Source of the DNA: an uncultured Pseudomonadales bacterium
GTDB taxonomy: Bacteria; Pseudomonadota; Gammaproteobacteria; Pseudomonadales; Cellvibrionaceae
Reading direction: 5' to 3'
DNA: 64,000 nucleotides
NCBI GenBank assembly: GCA_947488935.1
Contig: CANLBN010000003.1
Location: forward strand, 305,118 to 369,117
Part shown: positions 44,383 through 52,750 of the stretch, in pieces
Layout of the letters: each line of letters starts with the position of its first letter
Numbering within the stretch: position 1 is the first letter of the stretch
Notes under the pieces: generated by a model
Databases searched by the model: none
Seen by the model: the letters and a program-made list of their open reading frames with translations, nothing else
Told to the model about the DNA's origin: nothing
Program-made: the position numbers and the translations under genes

Positions 44383-45130
44383 GTTTACTGCCGCACAGGC
44401 AGCTTAGAAAATACCGCAAGGCCTCCGGCTACACAACAATGTGTTTACTGCCGCACAGGCAGCTTAGAAATAACCGTTGCGCTAACCTTGGGGCCGCTTC
44501 TCGTTTACTGCCGCACAGGCAGCTTAGAAAAGCAACAACAACATACAACCTATCTTTATTACGTTTACTGCCGCACAGGCAGCTTAGAAATTACCTTGCA
44601 GACAAAACCCTCGAGGCGCATAGTTTACTGCCGCACAGGCAGCTTAGAAAGCTTAGAAGAGAGTGGTGGGTGCCGTCCAATCGTTTACTGCCGCACAGGC
44701 AGCTTAGAAAAAAACCGCACTGGGTTGGACAGTGTATGGATTGTTTACTGCCGCACAGGCAGCTTAGAAAGTAACAGGTTCGGCAAAAGCGTAGCAGCTT
44801 GCGTTTACTGCCGCACAGGCAGCTTAGAAAATCAAGGTTCTTGAAGGTACTGTTTCGGCGCAGTTTACTGCCGCACAGGCAGCTTAGAAATGTAGCGCGC
44901 ATAACGGCATTCATTCGAGCTAGTTTACTGCCGCACAGGCAGCTTAGAAACCAACCTTAGACCAACATTTAGAGTTATGGGTGTTTACTGCCGCACAGGC
45001 AGCTTAGAAATTTTTCTTGAAGTTCTAAGGCGATTTTTACTTGTTTACTGCCGCACAGGCAGCTTAGAAAGATCACATCACGGGCTGCAGGACAGGCGAT
45101 GCATTCACTGCCGTACAGGCAGCTCGGGAG
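44383..45130 (+). CRISPR. Type I-F CRISPR array, 12 spacers, no cas genes nearby
   Basis: Twelve identical 28-nt repeats (starting 44383, 44443, 44503 and so on every 60 bases to 45043), a degenerate thirteenth at 45103, and 12 spacers of exactly 32 nt. Each repeat begins GTTTACTGCCGCACAGGCAG and ends CTTAGAAA. It folds into a CTGCC/GGCAG stem with a GCACA loop, the Cas6f-type hairpin, and would leave an 8-nt handle CTTAGAAA. The orientation is set by the degenerate repeat at the right end and the leader at the left. No cas1, cas3, csy or transposition gene is in the window. All open frames across it are artefacts of the repeats. Confidence 0.97.
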
Positions 45131-45244
45131 ATAATTCCCTTTGATGGCTGTTATTAAATAGTATTTTCTTCTCTTCGAATATATTGCTTAATATAAAGAC
45201 GGGAAGCTAGAGCCTATTGATATTATGGCTAATAGCGTTATAGA

Positions 45245-45598
45245 TTATGTGCTCTTTTTAGTCGTAAGATAAGCATCCAATGTGCTTAGCAACCAACTGG
45301 CAATAAAGGCTATTTTTGCCGTAAAAATAGTTGGCTCTTGGTAAATTTTTAAAGACTCTCTAACGACTCGCATTATGCTATTAATATCTAATCGTTGCTT
45401 ACCTTGCTCGATATCATTGGCTATCGCAAACATAAGCTCCCATGTGGCGCTCATAATAATGTAAAAACCAATAGCGGCGGTAATGCTAAAGAGTAAGCCT
45501 CTGATATAGTTTTTTAAATAAAATTGCCCGACACCAGGAAAAATTAACCCAGAGAAATAAACGGCCTTCATCGATTGTTTGTTGGTATTGCTTTCCAT
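45245..45598 (-). CDS. Small hypothetical membrane protein
   Basis: 117 residues. KAVYFSGLIFPGVGQFYLKNYIRG is a typical P-G-x-G-Q-F helix start seen in TM2-like and related small membrane proteins. Three hydrophobic segments in total (about 13-28, 32-50 and 92-108). Function unknown; short distance from the MOSC gene, same strand. Confidence 0.6.
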   Translation of the reverse strand: MESNTNKQSMKAVYFSGLIFPGVGQFYLKNYIRGLLFSITAAIGFYIIMSATWELMFAIANDIEQGKQRLDINSIMRVVRESLKIYQEPTIFTAKIAFIASWLLSTLDAYLTTKKST

Positions 45599-45659
45599 GT
45601 TTTTATTTCTATCGTGTTTTTTATTGTCTTTGACCGGTTAACAGTCATTCGCCAATTAT

Positions 45660-46508
45660 TTATAGGCTCTGGAGTACATCGCCAACGCGTATGGTTTTGC
45701 CTAGGCCTTTTTGTACAATGGTATTTTCGCCAAAGGCGGGTGCTTTTTTGTTGTCTGGCATTGAATTTAATGCGGCCAATAAACTAAAGGGTTCTTGTTT
45801 TGGATGCCTTGTCGCGGTATCGATATTAATCGTTGGGACAACGCAGCGTTGGCAAGGGTAACAGTACTTTAGTTCGTAATCTTCATTCGATAAGCCCGCT
45901 ATGTTGTGCTCTTCAAAGGCATTTATTCCGCCTATTACAATATTAGGGCGAAAGTTGTTCATGGGTACGGCATCAAACTCGTGTTCGTTAAGCGACTTGT
46001 TTAGTGCATCGAGTGAGGCGTTGTTGCATACTAAAATAGGTGCAGCATCGGAAAACAAGGTATGTGTTGTTGCTCCGAGTTGTTCAGGTTTGCTTTGGGG
46101 CCGCTTGTGCCCATTGGCCATACGGACTAGTCTGAGTGTTTTAGGTGCACCAATAGCTTCGGTTATCCATTGGCTTACTTCTTCGCCTTCGTCAATGGCT
46201 TTGCATTGATCCTTCCATACTTTCACATCAAGAATAGCTGCACTGTTTTTGGCGTCGCTCGGTGTTAACGGAATCATAAGGTTGGCCATACCTTCCTTAG
46301 ATAAAACCAAGTGGTCGGCAGTTAACTGAGTATGAATAAGCACCATGCGAGGCAATTGGCGTTGTGTAACAAAACCACCATCGGGTTTTACCACCATCCA
46401 ATGGCGGTCCCATTTAAATCCTGTCTCTGTGAGTTCAGCGCTATTAACGGCAACACCACGTAATGATTTAACAGGAAATAAAAATAGCTGGCTAATTTTA
46501 ATGCTCAT
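45660..46508 (-). CDS. MOSC domain protein (YcbX-like)
   Basis: 282 residues: MOSC N-terminal beta-barrel domain (SQLFLFPVKSLRGVAV...KWDRHWMVV) then the MOSC core with the conserved cysteine region KYCYPCQRCVVPTINIDT and HPKQEPF. These proteins bind molybdenum cofactor and act in reduction of N-hydroxylated compounds (YcbX, mARC). Lies near moeA and moaB, consistent with a molybdenum-related block. Confidence 0.87.
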   Translation of the reverse strand: MSIKISQLFLFPVKSLRGVAVNSAELTETGFKWDRHWMVVKPDGGFVTQRQLPRMVLIHTQLTADHLVLSKEGMANLMIPLTPSDAKNSAAILDVKVWKDQCKAIDEGEEVSQWITEAIGAPKTLRLVRMANGHKRPQSKPEQLGATTHTLFSDAAPILVCNNASLDALNKSLNEHEFDAVPMNNFRPNIVIGGINAFEEHNIAGLSNEDYELKYCYPCQRCVVPTINIDTATRHPKQEPFSLLAALNSMPDNKKAPAFGENTIVQKGLGKTIRVGDVLQSL

Positions 46509-46538
46509 GGGTGTATCTATATCCTGTTGATTAAAAAC

Positions 46539-46853
46539 TTACTGCTGGCTTTGTTTTTGTTGTTGCTTTTTTTCAAAGGCGGCCATTTGTTCAGGTGTTG
46601 CAGCTAGTTGGTATTTTTCTTTCCATTCGCTATAGGGCATGCCATAAATAATCTCGCGCGATGCCTCCATGTCTATTTCTTCTCCGCGGGCTTCTGCCTC
46701 GGCTTTATACCATTTGCTTAAGCAGTTACGGCAAAAATCGGCAAGGTTCATGAGGTCAATATTTTGTACGTCTTTATTGTTGTCTAAATGTTTGACAAAT
46801 TTGCGAAACACAGCAGCTTCGATATCGGTTTTTGTATCTACGTTCATAATCAA
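46539..46853 (-). CDS. DUF1244 family protein
   Basis: 104 residues, matching the small DUF1244 proteins: AVFRKFVKHLDNNKDVQNIDLMNLADFCRNCLSKWYKAEAEARG, then MPYSEWKEKYQ. Two conserved cysteines at the C-x-x-C-like FCRNC. The likely start is ATG 46847 (MNVDTK). Glutamine-rich tail (KKQQQKQSQQ). Function not established in the family. Confidence 0.82.
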   Translation of the reverse strand: MIMNVDTKTDIEAAVFRKFVKHLDNNKDVQNIDLMNLADFCRNCLSKWYKAEAEARGEEIDMEASREIIYGMPYSEWKEKYQLAATPEQMAAFEKKQQQKQSQQ

Positions 46854-46904
46854 TATTCCTACTTAAAAACAATTGGTTTTTTATGGCTAAAAATATAAAT
46901 AATG

Positions 46905-48140
46905 TTAGCGATAAAATTCATCGAAGGAGATATATTCGATAGTATCGCCGGGTTTGATTGCTTGGCCTATGGGGATAACGCCGAGGCCATCGGCTTGTAC
47001 CACGGAGGATAATACTCCAGAACTCTGATTGGGAAATAACTCCAGTTCACCATTGTTGAACTTAACACGAATGTATTCTTGGCGTTTGGGGTTTGCTTTG
47101 TTACTAAAGTTTACTTTCATCTGCATGGCTTTAGGCTTGTGATTATTTTGCCCTTGTTGTAGCGATAAAAATGGTTTTACAAACAGTAAAAAGGTAACAA
47201 ATGTCGATACAGGGTTGCCGGGCAGTCCAAAAAATGGCGTATTATCAATTGCGCCAAAGGCTAATGGTTTGCCAGGTTTAAGCGCAATACGCCATACATC
47301 GAGTGAGCCAAGTTCTGTCACTGCATTTTTGACATGGTCCTCATCACCAACAGAGACGCCACCCGTTGAGATAATACAATCGGCAGAGGAGGCGGCTTTT
47401 TTCAAGCTGGCTTTTGTTGCCGCTAGGGTGTCTTCGACAACGCCTAAATCGAGCACATTAAAATTAAGCTTTTGTAAAAACCCTTTGAGTAAGTAGCGAT
47501 TAGAATTAAAAATTTTACCCGACGATAATGTATTACCCGGCTCAACAAGCTCGTCTCCCGTCGATAAAATAGCCACGGTTAATGGTTGGTAAACCGAGAC
47601 CTTAGCAATACCAATAGAGGCGAGTAGGCCGATATCCTGTGGGCGCAATCTATGGCCCTGTTTAAGGATGCAATCTCCGGTTTTTATATCTTGCCCTTGT
47701 TTGCGAATATTATTTTGTACGGGAATATTTGCAGGCACAACAACATGATCGCCTTGTACTTCGCATTGCTCTTGCATAACTACTGCGTCGGCATTGGCGG
47801 GTATTTCTGCACCGGTAAAAATGCGTGCCGCTGTAGCGTCACTCAGCGCTTGTGGTGCGTGACCGGCCGCAACTGTTTGACTAACGATCATTTTAGTTGG
47901 GTTATCGCCCAGTGTGCGGGTATTGATAGCATAGCCATCCATTGCACTATTGTCGGCAGGTGGAACATCGATAGTCGATATTTGATCGCAGGCAAGGGTT
48001 AAACCCAGTGCATTGTCGATAGAGACAGTATTGGCAATAGCTTCTCTTTTTTCGCGTATTTTTTTTGCTTGTTCAAGCACCTGATGAAGTGCATCGTTAA
48101 TGGATAGCATAGGTTGTTCAGTTGCCCTTTGTATTAACAA
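46905..48140 (-). CDS. moeA: Molybdopterin molybdenumtransferase MoeA
   Basis: 411 residues. Diagnostic motifs: DVPPADNSAMDGYAI, GAEIPANADAVVMQE, the MoCF domain ILSTGDELVEPG and STGGVSVGDEDHV, and the C-terminal PGNPVSTFVTFLLF. MoeA inserts molybdate (or tungstate) into adenylylated molybdopterin. Belongs to the minus-strand moaB/tup group. Confidence 0.95.
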   Translation of the reverse strand: MLIQRATEQPMLSINDALHQVLEQAKKIREKREAIANTVSIDNALGLTLACDQISTIDVPPADNSAMDGYAINTRTLGDNPTKMIVSQTVAAGHAPQALSDATAARIFTGAEIPANADAVVMQEQCEVQGDHVVVPANIPVQNNIRKQGQDIKTGDCILKQGHRLRPQDIGLLASIGIAKVSVYQPLTVAILSTGDELVEPGNTLSSGKIFNSNRYLLKGFLQKLNFNVLDLGVVEDTLAATKASLKKAASSADCIISTGGVSVGDEDHVKNAVTELGSLDVWRIALKPGKPLAFGAIDNTPFFGLPGNPVSTFVTFLLFVKPFLSLQQGQNNHKPKAMQMKVNFSNKANPKRQEYIRVKFNNGELELFPNQSSGVLSSVVQADGLGVIPIGQAIKPGDTIEYISFDEFYR

Positions 48141-48231
48141 TAATGTGTACTTTAAATAAAACCGCTATAGAGCCGTTGAAAAATCCTTTATAGCTTAACT
48201 AGGGGCTCTTTTTTTGATAAGCCGGTTATGA

Positions 48232-48750
48232 TTAAGCTTGGTATTTTTTCTCAAGTAAGCCAACGTAATTACAAGGTTTGTGGGTGTTGTCGAGTTGCTC
48301 TTTTAAAATTTTATCCCAACCTGTTTTGCAGGCGTTGTTAGAGCCCGGTAGGCAAAAAATTAAAGTGTAATTCGCAAGCCCGCCTACACAACGCGATTGG
48401 ATGGTTGAGCTGCCAATCTCGTCGTAGGAGATTTGTCTAAATAGTTCGCCAAAGCCATCAATGGTTTTATCAAATAACGGTGCTACTGCCTCTGGCGTAC
48501 TGTCACGCCCCGAAAACCCTGTGCCGCCCGTGCAAATAATGACCTGTATATTGGCGTTAGCAACCCATTGGGAGATAGTCGCACGAATTTGATAAATATC
48601 ATCTTTTACGATAGCTCGCTCGATAACTTTATGATTGGCTGCGATAGCGCTATTGGCGAGTAGGTCACCAGAGGTATCGTTAGCTGCTGTACGGGTATCG
48701 GATATGGTTAAAACGGCAATGTTTAGCGGAGTATTTGTCATAGTATTCAC
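48232..48750 (-). CDS. moaB: Molybdenum cofactor biosynthesis protein MoaB
   Basis: 172 residues: [52 protein letters not shown] and [18 protein letters not shown]. This is the MogA/MoaB fold that adenylylates molybdopterin before MoeA acts. Start ATG 48750, with a second possible Met at 48741. Lies between tupA and moeA. Confidence 0.93.
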   Translation of the reverse strand: MNTMTNTPLNIAVLTISDTRTAANDTSGDLLANSAIAANHKVIERAIVKDDIYQIRATISQWVANANIQVIICTGGTGFSGRDSTPEAVAPLFDKTIDGFGELFRQISYDEIGSSTIQSRCVGGLANYTLIFCLPGSNNACKTGWDKILKEQLDNTHKPCNYVGLLEKKYQA

Positions 48751-48779
48751 TGTGTTTTATGTTTTCGTTACTTATATAT

Positions 48780-49601
48780 TTAAGGCGCTTTAAAAAAGAG
48801 TGGTTGGCCACCAATACGGTAGTTAAGAATGATGCGAGACCCTTCGCCTGTGCTAATCCAGTCTCGCCATAGTATAACTTTTTCCTGTACGAGTGCATTT
48901 CTTTTTATCAGTAAACTGTAGGTGTTGGGCAGGCGTTTGCTGTCTTCAAAGAGTGAACTCAGGCTTTGTTTATTTTGGAAGGCAATCCATGTTGCACGAT
49001 CAACAAAGGTGTAAGCCCCTCGCTCTGCGGCAACATTGAGTGTGGCGCCCATGCCGGTGCCTGTTTTTAGGTAATACTGCTTGTTGGGTCTTGCATTAAT
49101 TGTTTGCCACCAAGCTTTTTCTATTTGGTGTGTACCACTATTATCACCTCGCGATACAAACAAAGCATTGGTACTAATGATTTTTTTTAAGGCATCACTG
49201 GGCGTTAGAGCTTCTTTAATATTGGCCGGGTCACTCTTGGGGCCGATAATAATAAAGTCGTTTTGTGTTAAGGCGATGCGTTTATTAATGACACCCTCTT
49301 TAATAAGTGCTTCTTCACCTTGTGGGTCGTGGGTAATGGCAACACTCATATCTCCGAGGCTTAAAAGTTTATGTATTTGTCCACTGCCGGCAACAACAGG
49401 TTTAATAGTAATATTGTGTGTTTGCTGAAAGGCATTGACTAACTGACGCAATAAGCCAGAGTCTTCGAGTGTGGTTGTGACACCAATAATCAGGGTGTCA
49501 TTTTTATACTGGCGAGCCTCATCACTATTTTTATCGCTACAGGCAACGAGACCAATACTCATCATCGTAATAAATAATAAGAGTTTTTTAACAGGCGTCA
49601 T
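48780..49601 (-). CDS. tupA: TupA tungstate-binding lipoprotein
   Basis: Substrate-binding protein of the tungstate ABC transporter: IIGVTTTLEDSGLL at the N-terminus, AGSGQIHKLLSLGDMSVAITHDP, SRGDNSGTHQIE and GTGMGATLNVAAERGAYTFVDRATW. A lipobox IGLVACS marks it as a lipoprotein. ATG 49601 is chosen; a GTG start at 49616 would lengthen the leader by five residues. Third gene of tupB-tupC-tupA. The tungstate preference over molybdate comes from the TupA-type motif, not from any test. Confidence 0.87.
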   Translation of the reverse strand: MTPVKKLLLFITMMSIGLVACSDKNSDEARQYKNDTLIIGVTTTLEDSGLLRQLVNAFQQTHNITIKPVVAGSGQIHKLLSLGDMSVAITHDPQGEEALIKEGVINKRIALTQNDFIIIGPKSDPANIKEALTPSDALKKIISTNALFVSRGDNSGTHQIEKAWWQTINARPNKQYYLKTGTGMGATLNVAAERGAYTFVDRATWIAFQNKQSLSSLFEDSKRLPNTYSLLIKRNALVQEKVILWRDWISTGEGSRIILNYRIGGQPLFFKAP

Positions 49602-49621
49602 AAAATAATTAATCACAATAC

Positions 49622-50332
49622 TTACTGTAGTGCTAAAAAATGTTGGAATTCGTTGGAGTCAAAAAAATTATTCTTGTCGGTGTGTAATAATACTTTTCCT
49701 TGTTCCATCAATAGTATGTCGCTTGCTAGCGCCTTGGCTTGTTTGATGCTATGAGTTGTTAAGATAATCTTGCAAAACTGGCTGAGGTCTTGTACTAGTT
49801 GATTCATTTTTTGTGTACGCACAGGGTCGAGGTTCGCTGTGATTTCATCGAGTAATAGTATGTCAGGTTTAAGCGCCCATGCTCGGGCTAATGCAACTAG
49901 CTGTTGCTCACCGGTCGATAAGCTTTTAGCGTGGCGATGCTTCAAATAATCGATGTCTGCCCAGGCCAATGCGCTATCAACTATTTTGTCTATAGCACCT
50001 TTTCGGTTTTGATGGGGTTTGTAATTTTTTGCATGGCGCAGAGGTAAAGCGATATTCTCGATAACGCTTCTATTTAATAAAACGGCTTTGGCCGGCACCA
50101 TGGTTAATTCAGGGGGTTGTGGTTGCCTATGCCAATTAATAAGCCCTTGAGTGGGGGTTATAACACCGGCTATTAATTTAAGTAGTAGTGTTTTACCCGA
50201 GCCATTGCTCCCCATAATAACGGTGATGCCATTGTCGTTTATCTGTAAGTCAATATTATTGAGGCAGGCTTTAGTGTTGATTGTTAAATCAATACTTTTG
50301 ATGTTAATGGGTAAAAAATGATTATTGCTCAT
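49622..50332 (-). CDS. tupC: Tungstate ABC transporter ATP-binding protein (TupC)
   Basis: 236 residues with Walker A GSNGSGKTLLL, signature LSTGEQQLVALARA, Walker B ILLLDEITANLD and the switch histidine in ILTTHSIKQAK. It overlaps the end of the permease gene by about 11 bases, so the two are translationally coupled. Confidence 0.88.
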   Translation of the reverse strand: MSNNHFLPINIKSIDLTINTKACLNNIDLQINDNGITVIMGSNGSGKTLLLKLIAGVITPTQGLINWHRQPQPPELTMVPAKAVLLNRSVIENIALPLRHAKNYKPHQNRKGAIDKIVDSALAWADIDYLKHRHAKSLSTGEQQLVALARAWALKPDILLLDEITANLDPVRTQKMNQLVQDLSQFCKIILTTHSIKQAKALASDILLMEQGKVLLHTDKNNFFDSNEFQHFLALQ

Positions 50333-51083
50333 TATTTTTACCGTATTGACTGGGTAGCGAGAGTAAGAGTTGTTTGTTTATTTTACGCCCATACCAATAG
50401 TTACAAGCATGCGCTGAGGTATTGATAAATAATGCGCATAAAATCAATACAAACCCCAGTGCCAGAGCCAGTGCTAAGTTGCCTTGCCTTGTCTCCATGG
50501 CAATTGCTGTAGTCATTACGCGTGTGTGGCTTTCTATATTGCCACCTACAATCATCACGGCACCTATCTCGGCAATGGCGCGGCCAAAAGCGGCTAATAT
50601 TACAGTGATTAAGCTATTGCTGGACTCTTTGATAAGTACCCCAAAGCAATGTTTACGCTTTAAGCCTAGCAATAACATTTGCTCGCCAATGGTTTGCCAA
50701 TGGCCTGAAAATACCGGTAAGGCGAGTGCAATAATAATGGGGGTAATTAATAGTGTTTGTGCAATGATCATGGCAGTGGGTGTGTAGAGTAAGCCCCAGA
50801 TGCCCAGTGGCCCATTGTTGGAGAGTATAAGGTAGACAACAAGGCCTACCACAACAGGTGGTAATGCCATCAAAGTATCGATAACTATATGTAAGAGTTT
50901 ACGGCCACGAAACTGATAAACCGCCATTAATATAGCGATAGGTATACCGATAATAGCGGCAAAGAAAACAGCCGATATACTGACCCGAAAAGATAGCGAG
51001 ATAATCTCTAACAAGGAGGCATCCGCTTGCGTGATCAGTGTCGTTGCCTGTGAGATTGCGTCCGATAGCGTTGAGCTTGCCAT
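50322..51083 (-). CDS. tupB: Tungstate ABC transporter permease (TupB)
   Basis: 253 residues, six hydrophobic segments of the ModB/TupB type (FRVSISAVFFAAIIGIPIAILMAVYQFRGRKLL; FGRAIAEIGAVMIVGGNIES is the coupling loop). First gene of the tupBCA-moaB-moeA run. An inverted repeat TAATTGAT-GCTT-ATCAATTA (51110-51129) lies 26 bases before its start. Confidence 0.88.
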   Translation of the reverse strand: MASSTLSDAISQATTLITQADASLLEIISLSFRVSISAVFFAAIIGIPIAILMAVYQFRGRKLLHIVIDTLMALPPVVVGLVVYLILSNNGPLGIWGLLYTPTAMIIAQTLLITPIIIALALPVFSGHWQTIGEQMLLLGLKRKHCFGVLIKESSNSLITVILAAFGRAIAEIGAVMIVGGNIESHTRVMTTAIAMETRQGNLALALALGFVLILCALFINTSAHACNYWYGRKINKQLLLSLPSQYGKNNEQ

Positions 51084-51109
51084 AAATTCAGGAAATACTT
51101 AAATGTAAT

Positions 51110-51129
51110 TAATTGATGCTTATCAATTA
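51110..51129. promoter_or_regulatory. Operator-like palindrome upstream of tupB
   Basis: TAATTGAT and ATCAATTA (8 bp, perfect) with a 4-base GCTT centre, directly before the tup genes. The spacing fits a dimeric repressor, but it does not match the known ModE consensus. Function unproven. Confidence 0.4.
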
Positions 51130-51162
51130 GTGAAATTTATCGAAATAGTGGGCTGCCATTGT

Positions 51163-51198
51163 ATTCGCCCTATAGAGCGAATCCAATAGGTATTGGAT
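51163..51198. terminator. Overlapping hairpins after the REC-GGDEF gene
   Basis: ATTCGC...GCGAAT (51163-51182) and ATCCAATA-GG-TATTGGAT (51181-51198) share two bases, so only one can form fully. They lie just downstream of the minus-strand REC gene, as its likely terminator. Confidence 0.45.
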
Positions 51199-51218
51199 GA
51201 AATAAGTGGGTATGGTCG

Positions 51219-52328
51219 CTAAACTTGGGGCGTTAGCATACGCTGTTTTTGCTCATTAGAAAGCAATGAGAGCAGTGGTTGTAATTGCTCGATCACCTCA
51301 TCTAGCTCCTGCGCTATCTCGTCTTCTTGGCCATTATTAATATTATCGATGATGGCATCGAGGGATAGGCTGCGTTCTTTCTTAGCCTCGCTATGGTCTT
51401 TATAGTATTCATCAGCGCTTAATGCGTACATTTGGCTACTGCCTAAACCATGGGCTTTTTTTAGGGCGCTGTCGGAAATATTGAGTAATACGTCTGGCGT
51501 TACTTGATCTGCAGAGGTGAGAGTACAAATACCAACAGAAACCGTCAGTTTTAGTGGCTTACCATTGAGTTTTGCCTTAATAGTCTCGACAGTGCGGCAA
51601 ATTTTATTGGCCATCTCTAATGTGCTTTGCTGTTGTAGCAAAGGTACTGATATCACAAAGCGTGCAAGCTCGGTGCGAGCAACAGTGTCTTCTTTACGGA
51701 CATTATTACTAATAACATCGCTAATGCGTTTAATGAGCTTTTCGGTGCTGCTTCTACCTATGGAGATAAACAGCTCTTTATAGCGATCGATCTCAATGGT
51801 CATTACGCTCATGTTATAGCGATTACGCGAGGTAAAGGCGATCTCTTTTTCAAGCTGATCACGGAGTCCATCTTGATTTAAGGTGCCTGTTAGGGCGTCT
51901 ACAGTGACCTTTTTCTCTCTATTCTTATCGTTATGTATTTTTACATAGGATTGAGCAAGTACACGAATATCGGCAACATTGGCAAAGGGTTTGGTTATAA
52001 AGTCTGTGGCACCTAGAGAAAGCGCCTTTTCTTTGGCGATATCGGGGTTTTCGGCCCCAGTCATTACCACAACGGGTAGGTTGCGAATGTGTGATTTTTT
52101 GTGGGAGCGTATTTGTTTTAATAGCTCAAAGCCATCCATTACGGGCATAACGAGGTCAGTAAAAACGATATCGATAGACTCATCGCCTTCAAGAGTTTCG
52201 AGGCCGTCGGCACCATCAACTGCGAGTATTATGTCAAACTCAATACCAAAGAACTTTCTGGCAGTGATACGCACAGTGCTGGAGTCATCGATGACGAGTA
52301 ATCGGGTCTTGTTATCTTCTGTTGGCAT
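51219..52328 (-). CDS. Response regulator with degenerate GGDEF domain
   Basis: 369 residues. CheY-like receiver (LLVIDDSSTVR, phospho-aspartate in DIVFTDLVMPVMDG, K in FITKPFAN), then a GGDEF-family domain (VDALTGTLNQDGLRDQLEKE... FVISVPLL). At the active-site position the sequence reads RTELARF instead of RGGDEEF, so it should not make c-di-GMP; it may bind GTP or act as an adaptor. A C-terminal tail of about 60 residues is acidic. Single gene. Confidence 0.83.
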   Translation of the reverse strand: MPTEDNKTRLLVIDDSSTVRITARKFFGIEFDIILAVDGADGLETLEGDESIDIVFTDLVMPVMDGFELLKQIRSHKKSHIRNLPVVVMTGAENPDIAKEKALSLGATDFITKPFANVADIRVLAQSYVKIHNDKNREKKVTVDALTGTLNQDGLRDQLEKEIAFTSRNRYNMSVMTIEIDRYKELFISIGRSSTEKLIKRISDVISNNVRKEDTVARTELARFVISVPLLQQQSTLEMANKICRTVETIKAKLNGKPLKLTVSVGICTLTSADQVTPDVLLNISDSALKKAHGLGSSQMYALSADEYYKDHSEAKKERSLSLDAIIDNINNGQEDEIAQELDEVIEQLQPLLSLLSNEQKQRMLTPQV

Positions 52329-52750
52329 ACTTTTATTTTATTCTTTTTTGCTCTATTCCTCTAGATATGACTAAAGGTTACCATAAAGCTAATTTTACCG
52401 CTCGTCGGATAGTTGCTCTCTTTAGGTGTTTTGCGGCGATTTTTGTTACGAATATGGGGTTTGCGGTAAAGCAAAGTCTATTGGTTACTAGCGTTTGTCA
52501 TAGTGTTACATAGAGCACTAAGATCTATGTTATAAATAACTATTAACAAGTCTATATTATTAGTTTTTTTAAATGGTTCTAATGGAATGAGCGTGTGGGC
52601 CCTCCCGTTACACTTAGCTCACGATAATCTACCTTATAAAACGCTTAGTACAGTATTTTGACTCGCGGGCGCATTGTTATCGGTTAACATTACTATGGTA
52701 TGGCTATAGTTCGCTAACCGTTTATAGGGTGTTTTATCAAAGCTGTTATT
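52329..52750. other. Intergenic stretch without recognised gene
   Basis: About 420 bases. No coding frame with protein-like composition. CGGTTA (52681) and TAACCG (52715) form a loose inverted repeat near the permease end, possibly its terminator; a GTGT...ACAC dyad lies near 52590-52615. Confidence 0.5.

Noticed and set aside
44317..44914. Long frames on both strands across the CRISPR array, with repeating YCRTGSLE or FLSCLCGSK peptides
   Set aside because: Each unit is just the 28-nt repeat plus a 32-nt spacer (60 bases, divisible by 3), so any strand without stops stays open. Not a gene.
43240..45598. Search for cas or transposition genes beside the CRISPR array
   Set aside because: Flanking genes are a secretin-N-like protein and a small membrane protein; no Cas1, Cas3, Csy or Tns motif was seen on either strand.
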